This document shows positions 21,601 through 33,620 of a DNA stretch of 64,000 nucleotides, piece by piece. The stretch comes from Balaenoptera acutorostrata (lineage: Eukaryota > Chordata > Mammalia > Artiodactyla > Balaenopteridae). The DNA lies in assembly GCF_949987535.1 (NCBI RefSeq), contig NC_080068.1:80439254-80503253 (forward strand). The letters run 5' to 3'. A model generated the notes under the pieces. The model had not been told where the DNA came from, did not search any database, and worked only from the letters and a program-made list of their open reading frames with translations. The translations under genes were made by a program, and so were the position numbers. How positions within the stretch are numbered: position 1 is the first letter of the stretch; each line of letters opens with the position of its first letter.

Positions 21601-21609
21601 CAAAAATTT

Positions 21610-22185
21610 TACTAGCTTGACAATCTGCATTATTCAGGATAGCCTAGGCTAAACTGAAGTAATAAATTAATCCCTAAATCTCAGGACTTAGTGAAACAAA
21701 GCTTTTTGTTTCTTGCTCATGTTCATGTTCAGGGTGAGTCAGTGGATGCTATATTCCACATAGTCACTCAGGGATCAGAATGTTTCCATCCTTTGGCTCC
21801 TCTATCCCAAGATGTGGCCTCCGCAGTCACCATGGAATAGTATGGGGGTCACTCGTGGCTCTTAAATGCTTCTGCCCTGGAGTGGTACGTATCACTCCTA
21901 CTCATATTTTATTAGCTAGAACTCATCATATGTTCCCACTGAACTGCAGAGTACTGGGAAGTGTAGACTATCTACGTGCCCAGAAAGGAGAAGAAAGTCG
22001 GATAGGGAGGAATGCTCATGGGCACTACCACACATTCAGTGTTACCTGTGATTAAATGTTAGGATGGTTGCAAATATCAATGATTCTGATGTATTTCTAA
22101 CAAGCAAGGAGTGATTCTTAGCTATTACTCAGTTGAAATTTAGAACCACCACCTGCTAAAACAGTCTGTTCTCCTCCATACAGTA
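21610..22185. repeat. Degenerate interspersed repeat, unnamed
   Basis: The stretch with 'gttcagggtgagtcagtggatgctatattccac' and 'gtggcctccgcagtcaccatgg' resembles decayed transposon sequence, but I cannot assign a family. No gene. Confidence 0.3.
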
Positions 22186-22189
22186 GAGT

Positions 22190-22510
22190 GAGTTTTCTTT
22201 GTAATAGTAATCAGATTACATCCCTCTCCTGTTTTCAATCCTCCCATAGCTTCATAATGTACTTAGAATTAAAACTGTATCTTTTACCAGGGACTTCAAA
22301 GTTCTACGTAATCTATCCCCCTGCCTTGATTTCCTGCCACTTTTCTCACTCACTTCAATCAGCCATGCCGTTCTCTGTGCTGATCTTGAAAACATGTCAA
22401 ACAAGAGCTGACCTGGAGCCTTTGCCTGCATTGCTTTCCCCCAGATACCCCAATGACAAATATCCACATTTCATTCAGGTTTCTGCTCAATTATCACCTC
22501 ATTAGAAACT
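22190..22510 (+). repeat. L2 LINE 3' coding/UTR fragment
   Basis: Follows the L2 consensus order: 'ctatcccctgccttgatttcctgcc'-like, 'cctggagcctttgcctgcattgctttcccccag', 'ttcattcaggtttctgctcaattatcacctcattag'. Confidence 0.8.
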
Positions 22511-22904
22511 CTCTTCTGTAAAGTGCTGGTAAATGTTTAACAACTAGCTTTCTGAGATAAAAATCCCTGGTTTGTAGTATTTGCCAGTTTCTGTGGTGTA
22601 ATTATGCTCACCATGGCTGTTTCCAAGCTACCAACATGATGTCACTGAACAAAGAGTTGAGAGGAGATGCGGAGTTGCACATCACTATGTAATGTTTCCA
22701 ATGCACAGATAGAATAGATGTAAATAACTTTAAGAGCATAATAGTAGTAACAAGTAGTAAAATAAATAGAAAATAGTGAGTTTTGAGTATTTATTACGTT
22801 CTTTTAATTATAATGTATTTACTTGGAAGTTTATAAAATTTAAATTTTAACAATGGCTGTGTTTAACATCTGGCTAGCAAAATTCCTAAAAATTTGCTAG
22901 TCAG
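22511..22904. other. Unassigned ancient-looking sequence
   Basis: 'ccagtttctgtggtgtaattatgctcaccatggctgtttc' and 'accaacatgatgtcactgaac' look familiar as an old dispersed repeat, but no family name can be given. Confidence 0.3.
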
Positions 22905-23150
22905 CTCTGATGAACCAGTATAAGCTGTCACCGACATACCTTTCTTCTCCTAAAATGGGATCTGCACCCCTCTCTCATCTTACTTTATTATTCTTCAAAG
23001 TGTTTATCACTACCTGCCATGATATTATAAATTTGATTTTTAACAGTGTCTGTCGACCGTGTTATAATGTAAATTTTTTTTTCCGACTGAGTCCCCAGCA
23101 CCTAGAACATCATAATAGATGTTCAGTGTTTGTTGAAGAATAAATCACTG
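22905..23150 (+). repeat. L2 3' end, second fragment
   Basis: 'ttattattcttcaaagtgtttatcactacctg', 'gagtccccagcacctagaacatcataatagatgttcagtgtttgttgaagaataaat'. Collinear continuation of the L2 at 22190-22510, separated by about 400 bp. Confidence 0.75.
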
Positions 23151-24470
23151 GATCTCCCTACACTTAACGAAGAAAAAGGGAAGATGGGTATAGTAATATT
23201 ATAAGATACAGATGTAGCACCTATACAAACTTTTTCTCTAAAACAAACTAACATTTCTGAATTTAACCAAGAAAAGTGAACTGCTTGCCACTGTTCTCTA
23301 GCACCCCGATTTCAAGGCTAATGAGAAAACAAGCAGGCATGTGTCAATAGACTTTATCAGTATAATCATTATGGGCCATAAACCCAAAGTACACCAACAG
23401 CAAACATTTCTGCAGAACAGATGGAGTTTGTCTTTCTCAGTGAAAAAATACAAATATCTCTTATTTATGCCTATTTTCATTAAATAAATTCCTGAAATTG
23501 GCTAGTTTTCTCCCATGACTTATTTAAATAATTCTTTGCACTTGAACTCCCACTAGGCCTTCTGATCATTAAACATTTAACGCCAGGGCTGGTTAGTGTT
23601 CCCTCAGCCAGCTTCCTCTTTCCACTTCTCTTTTTCCTCCTCGTGGTGCCCAGTGGTCTAGCACATCTTGCACACTCCTGACCTGTCACAACCAGATCTC
23701 CGGGGACGAGTCATTATTCTCATTAGATAGTTGGTGACTAGTTCAGCACCACTGTGTCCTTCTGCCTCAGGTGTCTGGATGTTTGACCAGGCACTAATGA
23801 GCTGGTGAACTTAGGAAAGCACCGTCATTGAAGTGCTATGTGCCTTGGTTTCTGCCTCAGTCAGAGAAAGAGACACCTGACCACATCATCAGAGCGTGTG
23901 AGGATAAATCCTCCTAAGAGATTCTTGTCTGAAAACTTCATTGTCCTGTAAACTGTTAGTATACTCATTCCACTTAGGACCAAGCCTTATACTAAAAACT
24001 GCATCTCTTGGAAGTGCTGAATTTAAGAGACTCAGGAGGAAGGGAAAGTTTTTTTTCTCCCAAGCATCCTGTAATTCCTGATGTTTTTGAAACACCACTG
24101 CTTTGGCAACTGAATTATTCAGCTTTTCTAAGTCAGAACCCAGAGAATCCACAGTTTCTGTTTGGGTAGCCACTAGGTAAGTTACTGTGCTCCAAAGGAA
24201 GCTGCAGATACACTGCATTTTTCTTTTTTCATCAAGATTATTTTTATCTACTGCCTTCTCACCTCAGTCATTTCTAATTCTCCCTGCATTAATATGGAAT
24301 TTAGTTTGTACTTCTTGAAGCAAACAATATTAGAAAGGAGACCAAGAGTATATTGCTAAAAGATGTACTTGCCCCCAGTAAAATTGTATTGCAGAGATAA
24401 CACACAGATCATAGTTTAAGGCGGACAATCCAGCCTTAAATTCCTTAAAGTACCATCGTGTTTAACTCCA
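23151..24470. other. Unassigned; holds an unrecognised 110-codon minus frame
   Basis: A minus-strand frame from ATG at 24218 to a stop at 23889 has protein-like composition (leucine/lysine-rich, e.g. SLGSDLEKLNNSVAK), and the frame is open 14 codons or more upstream of the ATG. I recognise no family, no splice signals, no poly-A tail and no conserved neighbour. It may be a decayed retrocopy or chance. Confidence 0.2.
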
Positions 24471-24486
24471 GAAAAAAAAAGATTTT

Positions 24487-24789
24487 TTTTTTTTTTTTTT
24501 TAAATATTTATTTATTTATTTATTTATGGCTGTGTTGGGTCTTCGTTTCTGTGCGAGGGCTTTCTCTAGTTGTGGCAAGCGGGGGCCACTCTTCATCGCG
24601 GTGCGCGGGCCTCTCACTATCGTGGCCTCTCTTGTTGCGGAGCACAGGCTCCAGATGCGCAGGCTCAGTAATTGTGGCTCACGGGCCTAGTTGCTCCGTG
24701 GCATGTGGGATCCTCCCAGACCAGGGCTTGAACCCGCGTCCCCTGCATTGGCAGGCGGATTCTCAACCACTGCGCCACCAGGGAAGCCC
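24487..24789 (-). mobile_element. CHR SINE, type 1
   Basis: Reverse-complement SINE with (TAAA)n tail (taaatatttatttatttat at 24501) and head ending caccagggaagccc. Target-site duplication a9gatttt at 24472-24486 and 24791-24805. Confidence 0.94.
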
Positions 24790-24934
24790 AAAAAAAAAAG
24801 ATTTTAAATTTGTAAACTTTCCCATTCTAATCACTGTTCAGTTTTGATCTAACCCCATTTTCTTTCTTCAATGATTTTAGCCCCCCTCCTTTTCTACCTG
24901 TAGAGATTAGATTATCGTTTTCGATGACTCATGC

Positions 24935-25325
24935 CTTCCCTTCCTTATAAGAAGATCATACATCCACCCTTTGCTTTGCAACGTGCAGGGACTTCCTGTT
25001 TGAGGAGTAACTTCCCCTCCCCATCAATGTGGGGCGTGGCCGTGTGACCTGCTTTGTGAGGAGATGAGACATAGGTCGCATTTGAACAGAAATTTGAATA
25101 GGCACCGTATCTTTCAGACAGCTCTCTTTCCCTCTGCCACTGAACAGATGTCCTAAGTGGTGCTGCTCCTTTGGTTTGCATCTGGGGATGAGAAGCCACA
25201 AGCAGCGAGTTGCAGCACCTGTCCCATCACCTGCCACCTAATGTGGCCAAGACAGAAATATTTGCAAACCACTGGGATTTGCGGGGTCATTTGCTACTGC
25301 AGCAAAGCTGACTAATCCACCCTGG
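24935..25325 (+). repeat. MLT1-type LTR remnant
   Basis: 'tggggcgtggccgtgtgacctgctttg', 'acagctctctttccctctgcc' and the end 'accactgggatttgcggggtcatttgctactgcagcaaagctgactaat' fit a MaLR LTR. Confidence 0.6.
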
Positions 25326-26760
25326 AGTGGCTTTTACCTGCTTTGAGGATGGTTGGAATAAAAGAATGTTTGGATTTTAAAAGTTAGCCCTTCTAATTTT
25401 TCCCATACCATATGATGATAAAAGTATTCAGAGAAAGTTCCCTAATCAATTTGACATTTTCCCCAAGTCACCAGCTTGATGAGGGACAGTCAGGGCTTTT
25501 AGCCTCCTCTTACTGGTAAACATAACAAAACAAAACAAAACCACAATGTGTCTCAACAAACTCCAGGCACTATGTACCCTGAATAATTGAAACATTTTGA
25601 CTATTAAATTTTTCATGTTTTGCTTTTCAAATGCCTTCAGACTAGCAGAAAGATAAAAATACATCTGCAAAAAGCACAAAGGAAAAAAATTTCCACAGTC
25701 CTTGAATACTGGTAATGATCACATTCTGAAAAACATCGTGTCATAGTCTGACTTGATGAAATCATTAAAATGTGGTTTGACAACTATAAGTTGCTCTAGA
25801 CAGGCTCCTTTTCAAATTAAAGGCTAGAAAATTATATAGCTGGACGTCTAAATAATTAAAGGTTTTCAGTGAATGTTATCATTTCTGTATATCAAATGTC
25901 CCATTGCTTGGTTTTATGTCTTAATGTTCATTTACATTTCTGTGTATGTATGTATGTATGTATTAGTTTTTGACTTTAGTAATGGAGAAAAAAATTCCAT
26001 GCTCCATAAAATTACCTTTTAAAATGTTGCTGTTTTTCACAAGAAGTGTTAAAGAAGTGAAAATTGATGAAACATGTCTAATACATGGAAGGCTAGATGC
26101 TGGGGATGCTATAATGAAAAAGAAAAATAAAATAAAGAAGGCTCAGAAAAGTAACTAAACAACTTCAGATCACAGACTCAACCTGACAGATAAACATTAA
26201 AACATTAGTTTTGTTAATGGTAAGACCTAGATTGAGGCTTTACACCAAGAATAGCAGGTTGGCCACATACTTTACTTTCACCCCTTCTAAAACCACAGTA
26301 AGGTGGAAATAAAGGGACACTTTAGGAGGATATAAACCTACCAGGACAAAGAGAATCAAGAGGGGTGGGAAACAGCACCACATGTTGGATGCTGGAAAGC
26401 AGGTAGAAGAATATGGCTGATGTAGCAGCCTGGAGGGACAGGAGTCCTAAACTAGTGTAGAAAGCCAGGAATAATCCAGTTCATATGCAGAACCCTAAAG
26501 ACTTGGGAATTGGTAGACCCAGATAATTCTATAGGTGAAAATAAACATGGGGCTAAAACCAGAGAAGACTGGCTGAAAATCTGTTTAAGAAGCAGTTAGA
26601 TCACTACACTTCTTGCCCTCCATGCCAATGACAGTTGCCCCTTTGCCACATATACTAGCAGAGGGCTGAAGGTTTATTTTCTGGTGTTTAAAGTCTCTTG
26701 ACTGAGGAACCCAGATACGGGTTAAGATCAAGATACCAATGTGAAGGTAGGACGAATAGT
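25326..26760. other. Unassigned, with a (GTAT)n tract
   Basis: A (TGTA)5-type microsatellite is at 25943-25965. 26200-26700 has the texture of an old LINE-like element ('gcagagggctgaaggtttattttctgg'), but I cannot place it. No coding signal. Confidence 0.35.
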
Positions 26761-27161
26761 AAAAAGTTACTTACTGGACAGCCTCATGTAAATCAATGAA
26801 ATTAGAACATTCCCTCACACCATATACAAAAATAAACTCAAAATGGTTTAAAGACATAAACATAAGACATGACACCATAAAACTCTTAAAAGAGAACATA
26901 GGCAAAACATCCTCTGACATAAATTGTAGCAATATTTTCTTAGATCAGTTGCCCAAGGATAAAGAAATAAAAGCAAAACTAAACAAATGGAACCTAGCCA
27001 AACTTAAAAGCTTTTGCACAGCAAAGGAAACCAGCAACAAAATTAAAAGACAACTTACCGACTGGGAGAAAATATTTGCAAACAATGAGACCGACAAGGG
27101 GTTAATTTCCAAAATATACAAACAGCTCATGTAACTCAGTGTCAAAAAACAAAAAACACAG

Positions 27162-27453
27162 GGGCTTCCCTGGTGGCGCAGTGGTTGAGAATCTGCCTGC
27201 TAGTGCAGGGGACATGGGTTCGAGCCCTGGTCTGGGAAGATCCCACATGCCACGGAGCAACTAGGCCCGTGAGCCACAACTACTGAGCTTGTGCGTCTGG
27301 AGTCTGTGCTCCACAACAAGAGAGGCCGCGATAGTGAGAGGCCCGCGCACCGCGATGAAGAGTGGCCCCCACTTGCCGCAACTAGAGAAAGCCCTTGCAC
27401 AGAAACGAAGACCCAACACAGCCAAAAATAAATAATAAAATAAATAAATTTAA
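27162..27453 (+). mobile_element. CHR SINE, type 1, inside an L1
   Basis: Complete SINE (A box tggcgcagtgg, B box ggttcgagccc) inserted in an A-rich part of the L1 at 26777-29156. Tail is (AAATA)n. Flanking A-rich DNA hides the exact duplication. Confidence 0.93.
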
Positions 27454-27861
27454 AACGCACCTCATTAAAAAAACCAAAAAACAAAAACCAAAAAACCCAA
27501 TCAATAAATAAGCAGAAGACCTAAATAGACATTGCTCCAAAGAAGACTTACAGATGGCCAACAGGCACATGACAAGATGCTCAACATTACTAATTATTAG
27601 AGAAATGCAAATCAAAACTACAATGAGGTATCACCTCACACTGGTCAGAATGGCCATCATCAAAAAGTCTACAAATAATAAATGCTGGAGAGGGTGTGGA
27701 GAAAAGTGAACCCTCCTACACTGTCGGTGGGAATATAAATTGGTGCAGCCACTATGCAAAACAGTATGGAGGTTCCTTAAACAACTAAAAATAGAGCTAC
27801 CATATGATCCAGCAATCCCACTCCTGGCCATATATCTGGAAAAGACTAAAACTCTAATTCT

Positions 27862-28520
27862 GTTACCAAAAGTTGGGGTCTGGCTGCTCGCCGCTCTAAA
27901 GCCAATAAAGAGGCAAGGTTGGTGGAAAGGAAAGTTTGCTTTACTTCAGAGGCTGGCAATCGTGGGGGAGGGTGGACTCATGTCCAAAGGCCAACTCCCC
28001 CCCACTGACAATCAGGGGGCAAGAGCTTTTATAGGCAGAGGGAGGGGGCTACATGCAGAAACAGCACAGGCAGCTCTGACAGTCCTCTTGAGATTGGTCA
28101 TGCGGTGGTCTGATCAGCACTGTCTTGGTTGTTTTAAGTACAGTTACAGTTAGTCTTCAGTTCCGGGGCAGTTTGTTCCCATTTCTTTGAGGTCAGTTCT
28201 CGGAATTGTGGCAGCTTATGTTGTGGCTGCAGTCTGGTCATCATGTAGTTAACTTCTTCCACCTGGTGGCGGTTTCAGTATCTACGAGACAGCTCAGAGC
28301 ATACGGCTCAGAATATTATCTATAGCTCTTGAGGAGGAACTAGAGGTCCTTGACTTTGCTTAATGACTAAACTATTATTATTTGGTGTTGTTTGACAGTT
28401 TTCCTTTGCTTCTGCATTTTCTCACTTCTCTGATTCCACTACTTTGGCTAAAGTTTTTCCACAGACAAAAGGCAGGTGGAGGACCTGGGGGGAAAGACCA
28501 TAGGGTCCTGCTCCATCTCA
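27862..28520 (-). mobile_element. Solo LTR of a class I (gammaretrovirus-like) endogenous retrovirus
   Basis: 659 bp, beginning TGAGATGGAG and ending TTTGGTAACA on the minus strand (TG...CA ends), with a 4-bp duplication attc at 27858-27861 and 28521-28524, the size typical of class I elements. It interrupts L1 sequence, which resumes in register on the other side. In LTR sense, a TATAAAAGC box lies at about 28036-28028, followed by a pyrimidine-rich R/U5 region with a CCTTTCCACC block. No internal viral genes, so the provirus has collapsed by LTR-LTR recombination. Confidence 0.85.
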
Positions 28521-28660
28521 ATTCAAAAAGATATGTGCACCCCAATGTTCGTAGCAGAACTATTTGCACCCCAATGTTCATAGCAGCACTATTTACAATA
28601 GCCAAGACATGGAAACAAACTAAGTGTCCATCAACAGATGAGTGGATAAAGAAGATGTGG

Positions 28661-28663
<3 letters not shown>

Positions 28664-28703
<40 letters not shown>
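28664..28703. repeat. (CA)n microsatellite
   Basis: About 20 CA units, uninterrupted, inside the L1 3' region; likely polymorphic. Confidence 0.95.
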
Positions 28704-28709
<6 letters not shown>

Positions 28710-29329
28710 GAATATTACTCAGCCATAAAAAAGGATGAATTATTGCCATTTGCAGCAACATGGATGGACCTAGACAATATCATGCTAAATGAAGTCAGAC
28801 AGAGAAAGACATATATATATTACATGATATCACCTATATGTGGAATCTAAAAAAATTATACAAATGAATTCATTTACAAAACAGAAACAGACTCACAGCC
28901 ATAGAAAACAAACTTATGGTTACCAAAGTGGAAAGAGGAGGGGGAGGAATAAATTAGGAGTATGGGATTAACGGATGCATACTACTATGTATAAAATAGA
29001 TAAACAACAAGAATTTACTGTATAGCACAGGGAACTATATTCAGTATCTTGTAATAACCTATACTGGAAAAGAATCTGAGAAAATATATATAACTGAATC
29101 ACTTTGCTGTACACATGAAAGTAACACACTGTTGTAAATCAACTTTACCTCAGCTTAAAAAATTATTTACTGAATATTGATATTGACCCAGGCATCTTGC
29201 CAATCTGTCTTTCCAGAATGGTGAGAGTCTTATTGGAGAATACAACCAGCCCAAGAAGAAAGAATAAGAGCTAGTGATATTGAGAGTTTCCCCCAATGAA
29301 ATCAGTAGCTAAGTGGCATTATGATGAAG

Positions 29330-30700
29330 CTCATGCAGCACATAGAACTTCCAGTTAGTTATTCGTGCCCTACTCTTAAATATAAGAAGTCAGCCCAGAA
29401 TCACCAGATTTTGAGCAATCCTCCAATATGAAAGACAGAGGCCAAAAAAGACAAGCAAAAGTAAAAAACAAAACAAAAAAACTATATAAAACAGAGATCA
29501 ATATCTGGATAAAATAAGGAAAAATGCATTTATGAAGTAATAACAGGATTATTAAGAAAAAGAGATTTACAGACCAGAAAATATGGAAATTAAAAACACA
29601 ATAGGAGAAAAAAAATCCTAAAGTATGGTTGCAAGAAAAACTTAAGGAAATCTCCCAAAAAGTAGAAAAAAAACAAAGAGAAGGAAAAAACATTAAGTGA
29701 GAAATTAAAGAGTATTTTAGGGATTCCAGAAAAGGAGAGAAAAGAAAATGGAGGGAAAGAAATCATTGAAGAAATAATTTAAGAAAATTTTCCAGACATT
29801 AATTTCCAGATTGAAAGGGCCCACTGAGTTCCTAATAAAATACATCTAAAAAGACCCACATTTCACATCATAGTGAAATTTCAGCATGTCCTCCCCAAAT
29901 GAGGGTGTGAATCCATTTAAGAGAAGATATGGGATCCAAGAAGCAGGTGACCCATAAGAGAAAGATGAAAGTTATCTCTAGGATGACACCGAGGGAGCCA
30001 TCCGAATGCCCTCTGTGCAGCTGGCCCAGGTATTAATCCATCCAGACCAGAGCAGGTCAGAAGGCACCAGGAGAGACGGCTTCAAAAAGTTGAAAGTGAT
30101 AAAATTCCTGATGTATTGTAGTGAAAGGAGACTTACTCAACTGGAGGAAAAGTTGGGAATAAATTAGTGACAAATTCTTAGAAATGTAAACAAATTTAAA
30201 GAAAGGTAATTATAAGCTCTAGGGAAATAAATTGTACAGGAAAAAAAAATTAATACTACATAAATTGGCTGTCAACAGAGTTTACGTTCTACATGGCCAT
30301 AAATGGAAACTCCAAATATTGATCTCATCAAACTTACAACATATTGGGAGTGTGGGATATTGAGAGGAATGTGTGTGTGTGTGTGTGTGTGTCTGTTTGC
30401 CTGTGGGTTAAAAAAATATAAAACCATCATCTATAGTGAGAAATCAATAACTTATGTTTAAAAGTAAAAAAAAAAATCAAGGTGTATCTATATAAGTATG
30501 TTATTTGGAACTATAGAGGGAAAGACAGAACCAGTTAAAAGAGTTAAATGAAGTTGCATTATTGTGAAACAGTGGTGGTTACAGAGGCTGCTGTTTTTCA
30601 TAATGAGCCTTGTAGAATTATGTAACTCTTTAAACTATAGACATATATAACTTTGATAGATATAAAATAAATTAAACAAAAAAAATCTGTATGGAAAAAG
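29330..30700 (+). repeat. Old L1/HAL1 ORF1-containing remnant
   Basis: 'agacagaggccaaaaaagacaagc', 'tttccagacattaatttccagattgaaagggcccactgag' and 'gcccaggtattaatccatccagaccagagcag' follow the L1M/HAL1 ORF1 region order. Many frame breaks, so no protein. A (GT)n run is at 30370-30392. Confidence 0.6.
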
Positions 30701-31784
30701 AGGCTTTGAGGTGAAGCCAAACAGCTGAGCATAGATTGGGCTGACCCGGTTTCTTTTCAAGGACTGAGCTCTGGGGCACCCCAATCTTCAGGGACACCTG
30801 AGAAGGCACAGCCAGAACTGTTGCAGGAGACCCAGGGCATGGGAGGTCCTGGAGACCAGTGAGGCAAGTCTTTCAAGGAGGAATGGTCAGCTTTCTCAAA
30901 TGCTGCTGAGAAGAAAGCTCAGAAATGATCACTGGAATAAAGATTACACAAATGCCAGGTATTTGCTTGAGATTTCCAGCCTGCAGAAAGAAGCCATTAG
31001 CCTCCTAGTTTAGTGATTCCCAAACCAAAATTACCTGGAGCCCTTAAAACAAAGCTGTCTCATTCACACACATATACCTTCACACACATGCACATACACA
31101 CCCGCTCAAAACTGAGCTAGAGTTAGATCATCGGGTTTTATGGGGCGGGACCTGGAATTTGCATCTCAGGACATTGCAGTTCTGATTCTGGTGGTCGGCA
31201 AGAGTTGGGGAATGCTAGGCTGGCAGACTTTATCCAAAACAGGAGCTGATAGCTGAGCATGGTCCATGCCTACGATTCCTGCCCCTTCTCAAACTTCACA
31301 TATTTTGTCCTCAACAATAATTCACATATTGAAGCTTGCATTCATATTGGCTTCATATCTAGCAATGTTTTGAGCATTCTGTTTTAATGTATTCATTTTG
31401 CCTTAAAGAAAGTAAATGGACTGTGCCTCGTATGTGATTTTTCTTCTAGAGTTTCACATGATTACAAGTAATGTCTATTCTTATGCATTATCCCACTTGT
31501 CATTCAGACATTGAAGACTGTTTCTTCTTAATAACAGCATTAGATGGGTATTGAGACAAGCAAGCAAAACTTCTTTCAATGGCTTTTGAAAAGAACAACT
31601 TAGCAAACAATAAAATTTCTGATTCAGTTATTAATCCTGCAGCCATCTTTTAATCCATAGTGACTTCCTGAAACAGTAAAAATAAGTAATAATTTTTCTT
31701 GCATTAATGGTTATTTATTTCTATTTGGCAACCTGGTAATACTATTCTCTTCTTTGAAAGTAAAAATAACTATTTAAAAACATC
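30701..31784. other. Mostly unassigned; weak MER5-like hAT remnant at 31015-31225
   Basis: 31015-31225 has 'ccaaaccaaaattacctggagcccttaaaacaaag' and 'ggggcgggacctggaatttgcatctcagg', consistent with a MER5-type hAT transposon. The rest is not recognised. Confidence 0.4.
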
Positions 31785-31920
31785 TTCTTTTTATTGTGGT
31801 AAAATATATACAACATTATTTGCCACCTTAATCATTTTCAAGTGCACAGTTCTGTGGTGTTAAGTACATTCACATTGTTGGGCTACCAGTACAACCATCT
31901 CCAGAACTAAAACAGCTCTT
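31785..31920 (-). repeat. L1 3' UTR fragment
   Basis: 'tttattgtggtaaaatatatacaacatta', 'aagtgcacagttctgtggtgttaagtacattcacattgttg', 'accatctccagaact' is a well-known reverse L1 3' end block. Confidence 0.75.
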
Positions 31921-32069
31921 TTTTAAATGTCTGAAGATAGTTTTACATGCTTAATATCTACTAAAAAATTAAGTGTTGGTCAAGCTAATAAAATTAATAT
32001 AAATATTAAGAGAATGTTAATAAAATAACTTAGGAGTATTTTGAAATATCACATTTTCTTCTTTTTTCT

Positions 32070-32350
32070 ACTGTATTCATTTTCTATTGCTGGATAACAA
32101 ATTACCTGAGTTGAGCAGCTAAAAAACAACACATATTTTACATTCTTTTTATCATAATAAGTCTTTGAAATCTGATGGGTCTAGTACACTGACATTACAT
32201 CTTAATTCAGACTAGCCTCATTCCAAGTGCTCAGCGACCACGTGTTAACATCCTTGCTACATGAAGACACACCTCAGAAGCAGAAGACTGCAGGATTAAA
32301 CCCAGGAGCATGTGGCAGTTATGTCAATTACATGCAATTCACATTGTCCC
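32070..32350 (+). repeat. Ancient repeat fragment, unnamed
   Basis: 'tgtattcattttctattgctggataacaaattacctgag' is a recurrent mammalian repeat start. Family uncertain. Confidence 0.45.
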
Positions 32351-32689
32351 ATCCTGGCTTTGTAGGAGTCCCATGAATGGTCTTAACCAGATGAACTGAC
32401 TCTAGGTGGAAGAGCTGGGAACTCCAGGGCATGGTCTTGGTCATGGTCCTCCCACCATGGGAGGATGTGATCTAGATTTATTTTAGAAAATATCAATGGT
32501 CCAAGACCATGTCTACTGACAAGCTTAAACCTGGGGAAGGTTATATAAGGTACAGACGAAATTAGTATTATTGGCTTATCACAATTGTAGCAAAAGTGTT
32601 GCAAATTACCACCACAACTCACAGGTACCCACAAAGGTAGATTTTGTAGTTCTGTAGCACGTCTATTTCTCTTGTCTCCACCATGAGGA

Positions 32690-33620
32690 CTTTGAGAATG
32701 CTCACCCAGTGGTGATGGGAGTGTGTATGGGTAGAGCCACCTTGCAAAACAAGTGAAATAGTAAATATACACACTCTAAGCTTCAGCATTTCCCTCTTAG
32801 GTATATAAGATTGAGCTGGAGTCTGTAAAATTTTTCTGTAAAGGGCCAGATAGTAAATACTTGGGGTTTTGTGGGCCAGAAGATCCCTCAGCTTTGCTGC
32901 TGTGCTTGGGAAGCAGCCATAGGCAACATGGAACTGAACGGGTGTGTTTATGTTCCAATAACACTTTATTTGTAGACACTGAAATTTGAATTTCATATAA
33001 TATTCTCATGTGACAGATATTCTTTTTCTTTTCTTCAACCATTTCAGATATACAAATCATTCCCAGTTAGTGGGCCATACAAAAACAAGCAGCAGATTGT
33101 CCTAGAGGAACTGTTGCACACCAGCAGTGCAACTTTTAATTGCAACAAAATAAAAAGTCTACCGCCAAAGCATAGACAATAAGCAATAGTTTGTGATATA
33201 CTCATAGGGTGGAACACTGCACAGCACAGAAAATGCATGAGCTACAGTTATATGTATCAGTGTGAATGGATTCCAAACACTTAATATTGATCAAAAAAGC
33301 GAGTCACAGAATTCATACAGTATGAATTCATAACAGTTATATTAAAGGTAAAAAAAAAAGCAGAATTAAACAGTACAGAGGTGATAAAACTATAAAGAAA
33401 GACAAGGAAATTATAAACACATAATCCAAGAAAATGTTTCCCTTAGGAATGAGAAGAGATGGAGATACATTGGGAGAAGCATAAAGGGGCTTCCAAGTTA
33501 CTGGAATTTTCCCATTTCCTAAATTTCCATGCTGGGCATGTAGGAGTGCTTTTTCTTCTCATGCTTTAAGGTGTATATACAAATAACATACACTTATAAA
33601 TGTATATTTTACTAATTTTT
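32690..33620 (+). repeat. Old L1 3' remnant interrupted by a hAT element
   Basis: 32695-32810 ('agtggtgatgggagtgtgtatgggtagagccacc', 'agcatttccctcttaggtatata') and 33160-33620 ('caataagcaatagtttgtgatatactcatagggtgg', '...aaacagtacagaggtg') are decayed L1 ORF2-end and 3' UTR sequence on either side of the Charlie element. Confidence 0.55.
32818..32990 (-). mobile_element. hAT-Charlie non-autonomous transposon remnant (type A)
   Basis: 'gtctgtaaaatttttctgtaaagggccagatagtaaatacttggggttttgtgggcc' to 'aataacactttatttgtagacact': reverse orientation of the elements at 1463 and 6950. Confidence 0.8.

Larger units (their letters stand above)
26777..29156 (+). mobile_element. 5'-truncated L1 carrying a nested SINE and solo LTR
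   Basis: L1 pieces at 26777-27161, 27454-27861 and 28521-29156 are collinear. They run from ORF2 C-terminal coding ([16 protein letters not shown] block, KIFANNE..., then 'actgtcggtgggaatataaattggtgc') through the 3' UTR to 'gttgtaaatcaactttacctcagc'. Flanks aaaaagttacttactg (26761-26776) and aaaaaattatttactg (29157-29172) look like a decayed 16-bp duplication with two differences. ORF2 has several stops beyond 27134. A (CA)n tract at 28664-28703 has expanded in the 3' part. Confidence 0.88.

Noticed and set aside
27862..28520. Possibility of a provirus with viral genes
   Set aside because: Only one LTR is present, with L1 sequence directly on both sides, so no internal region exists.
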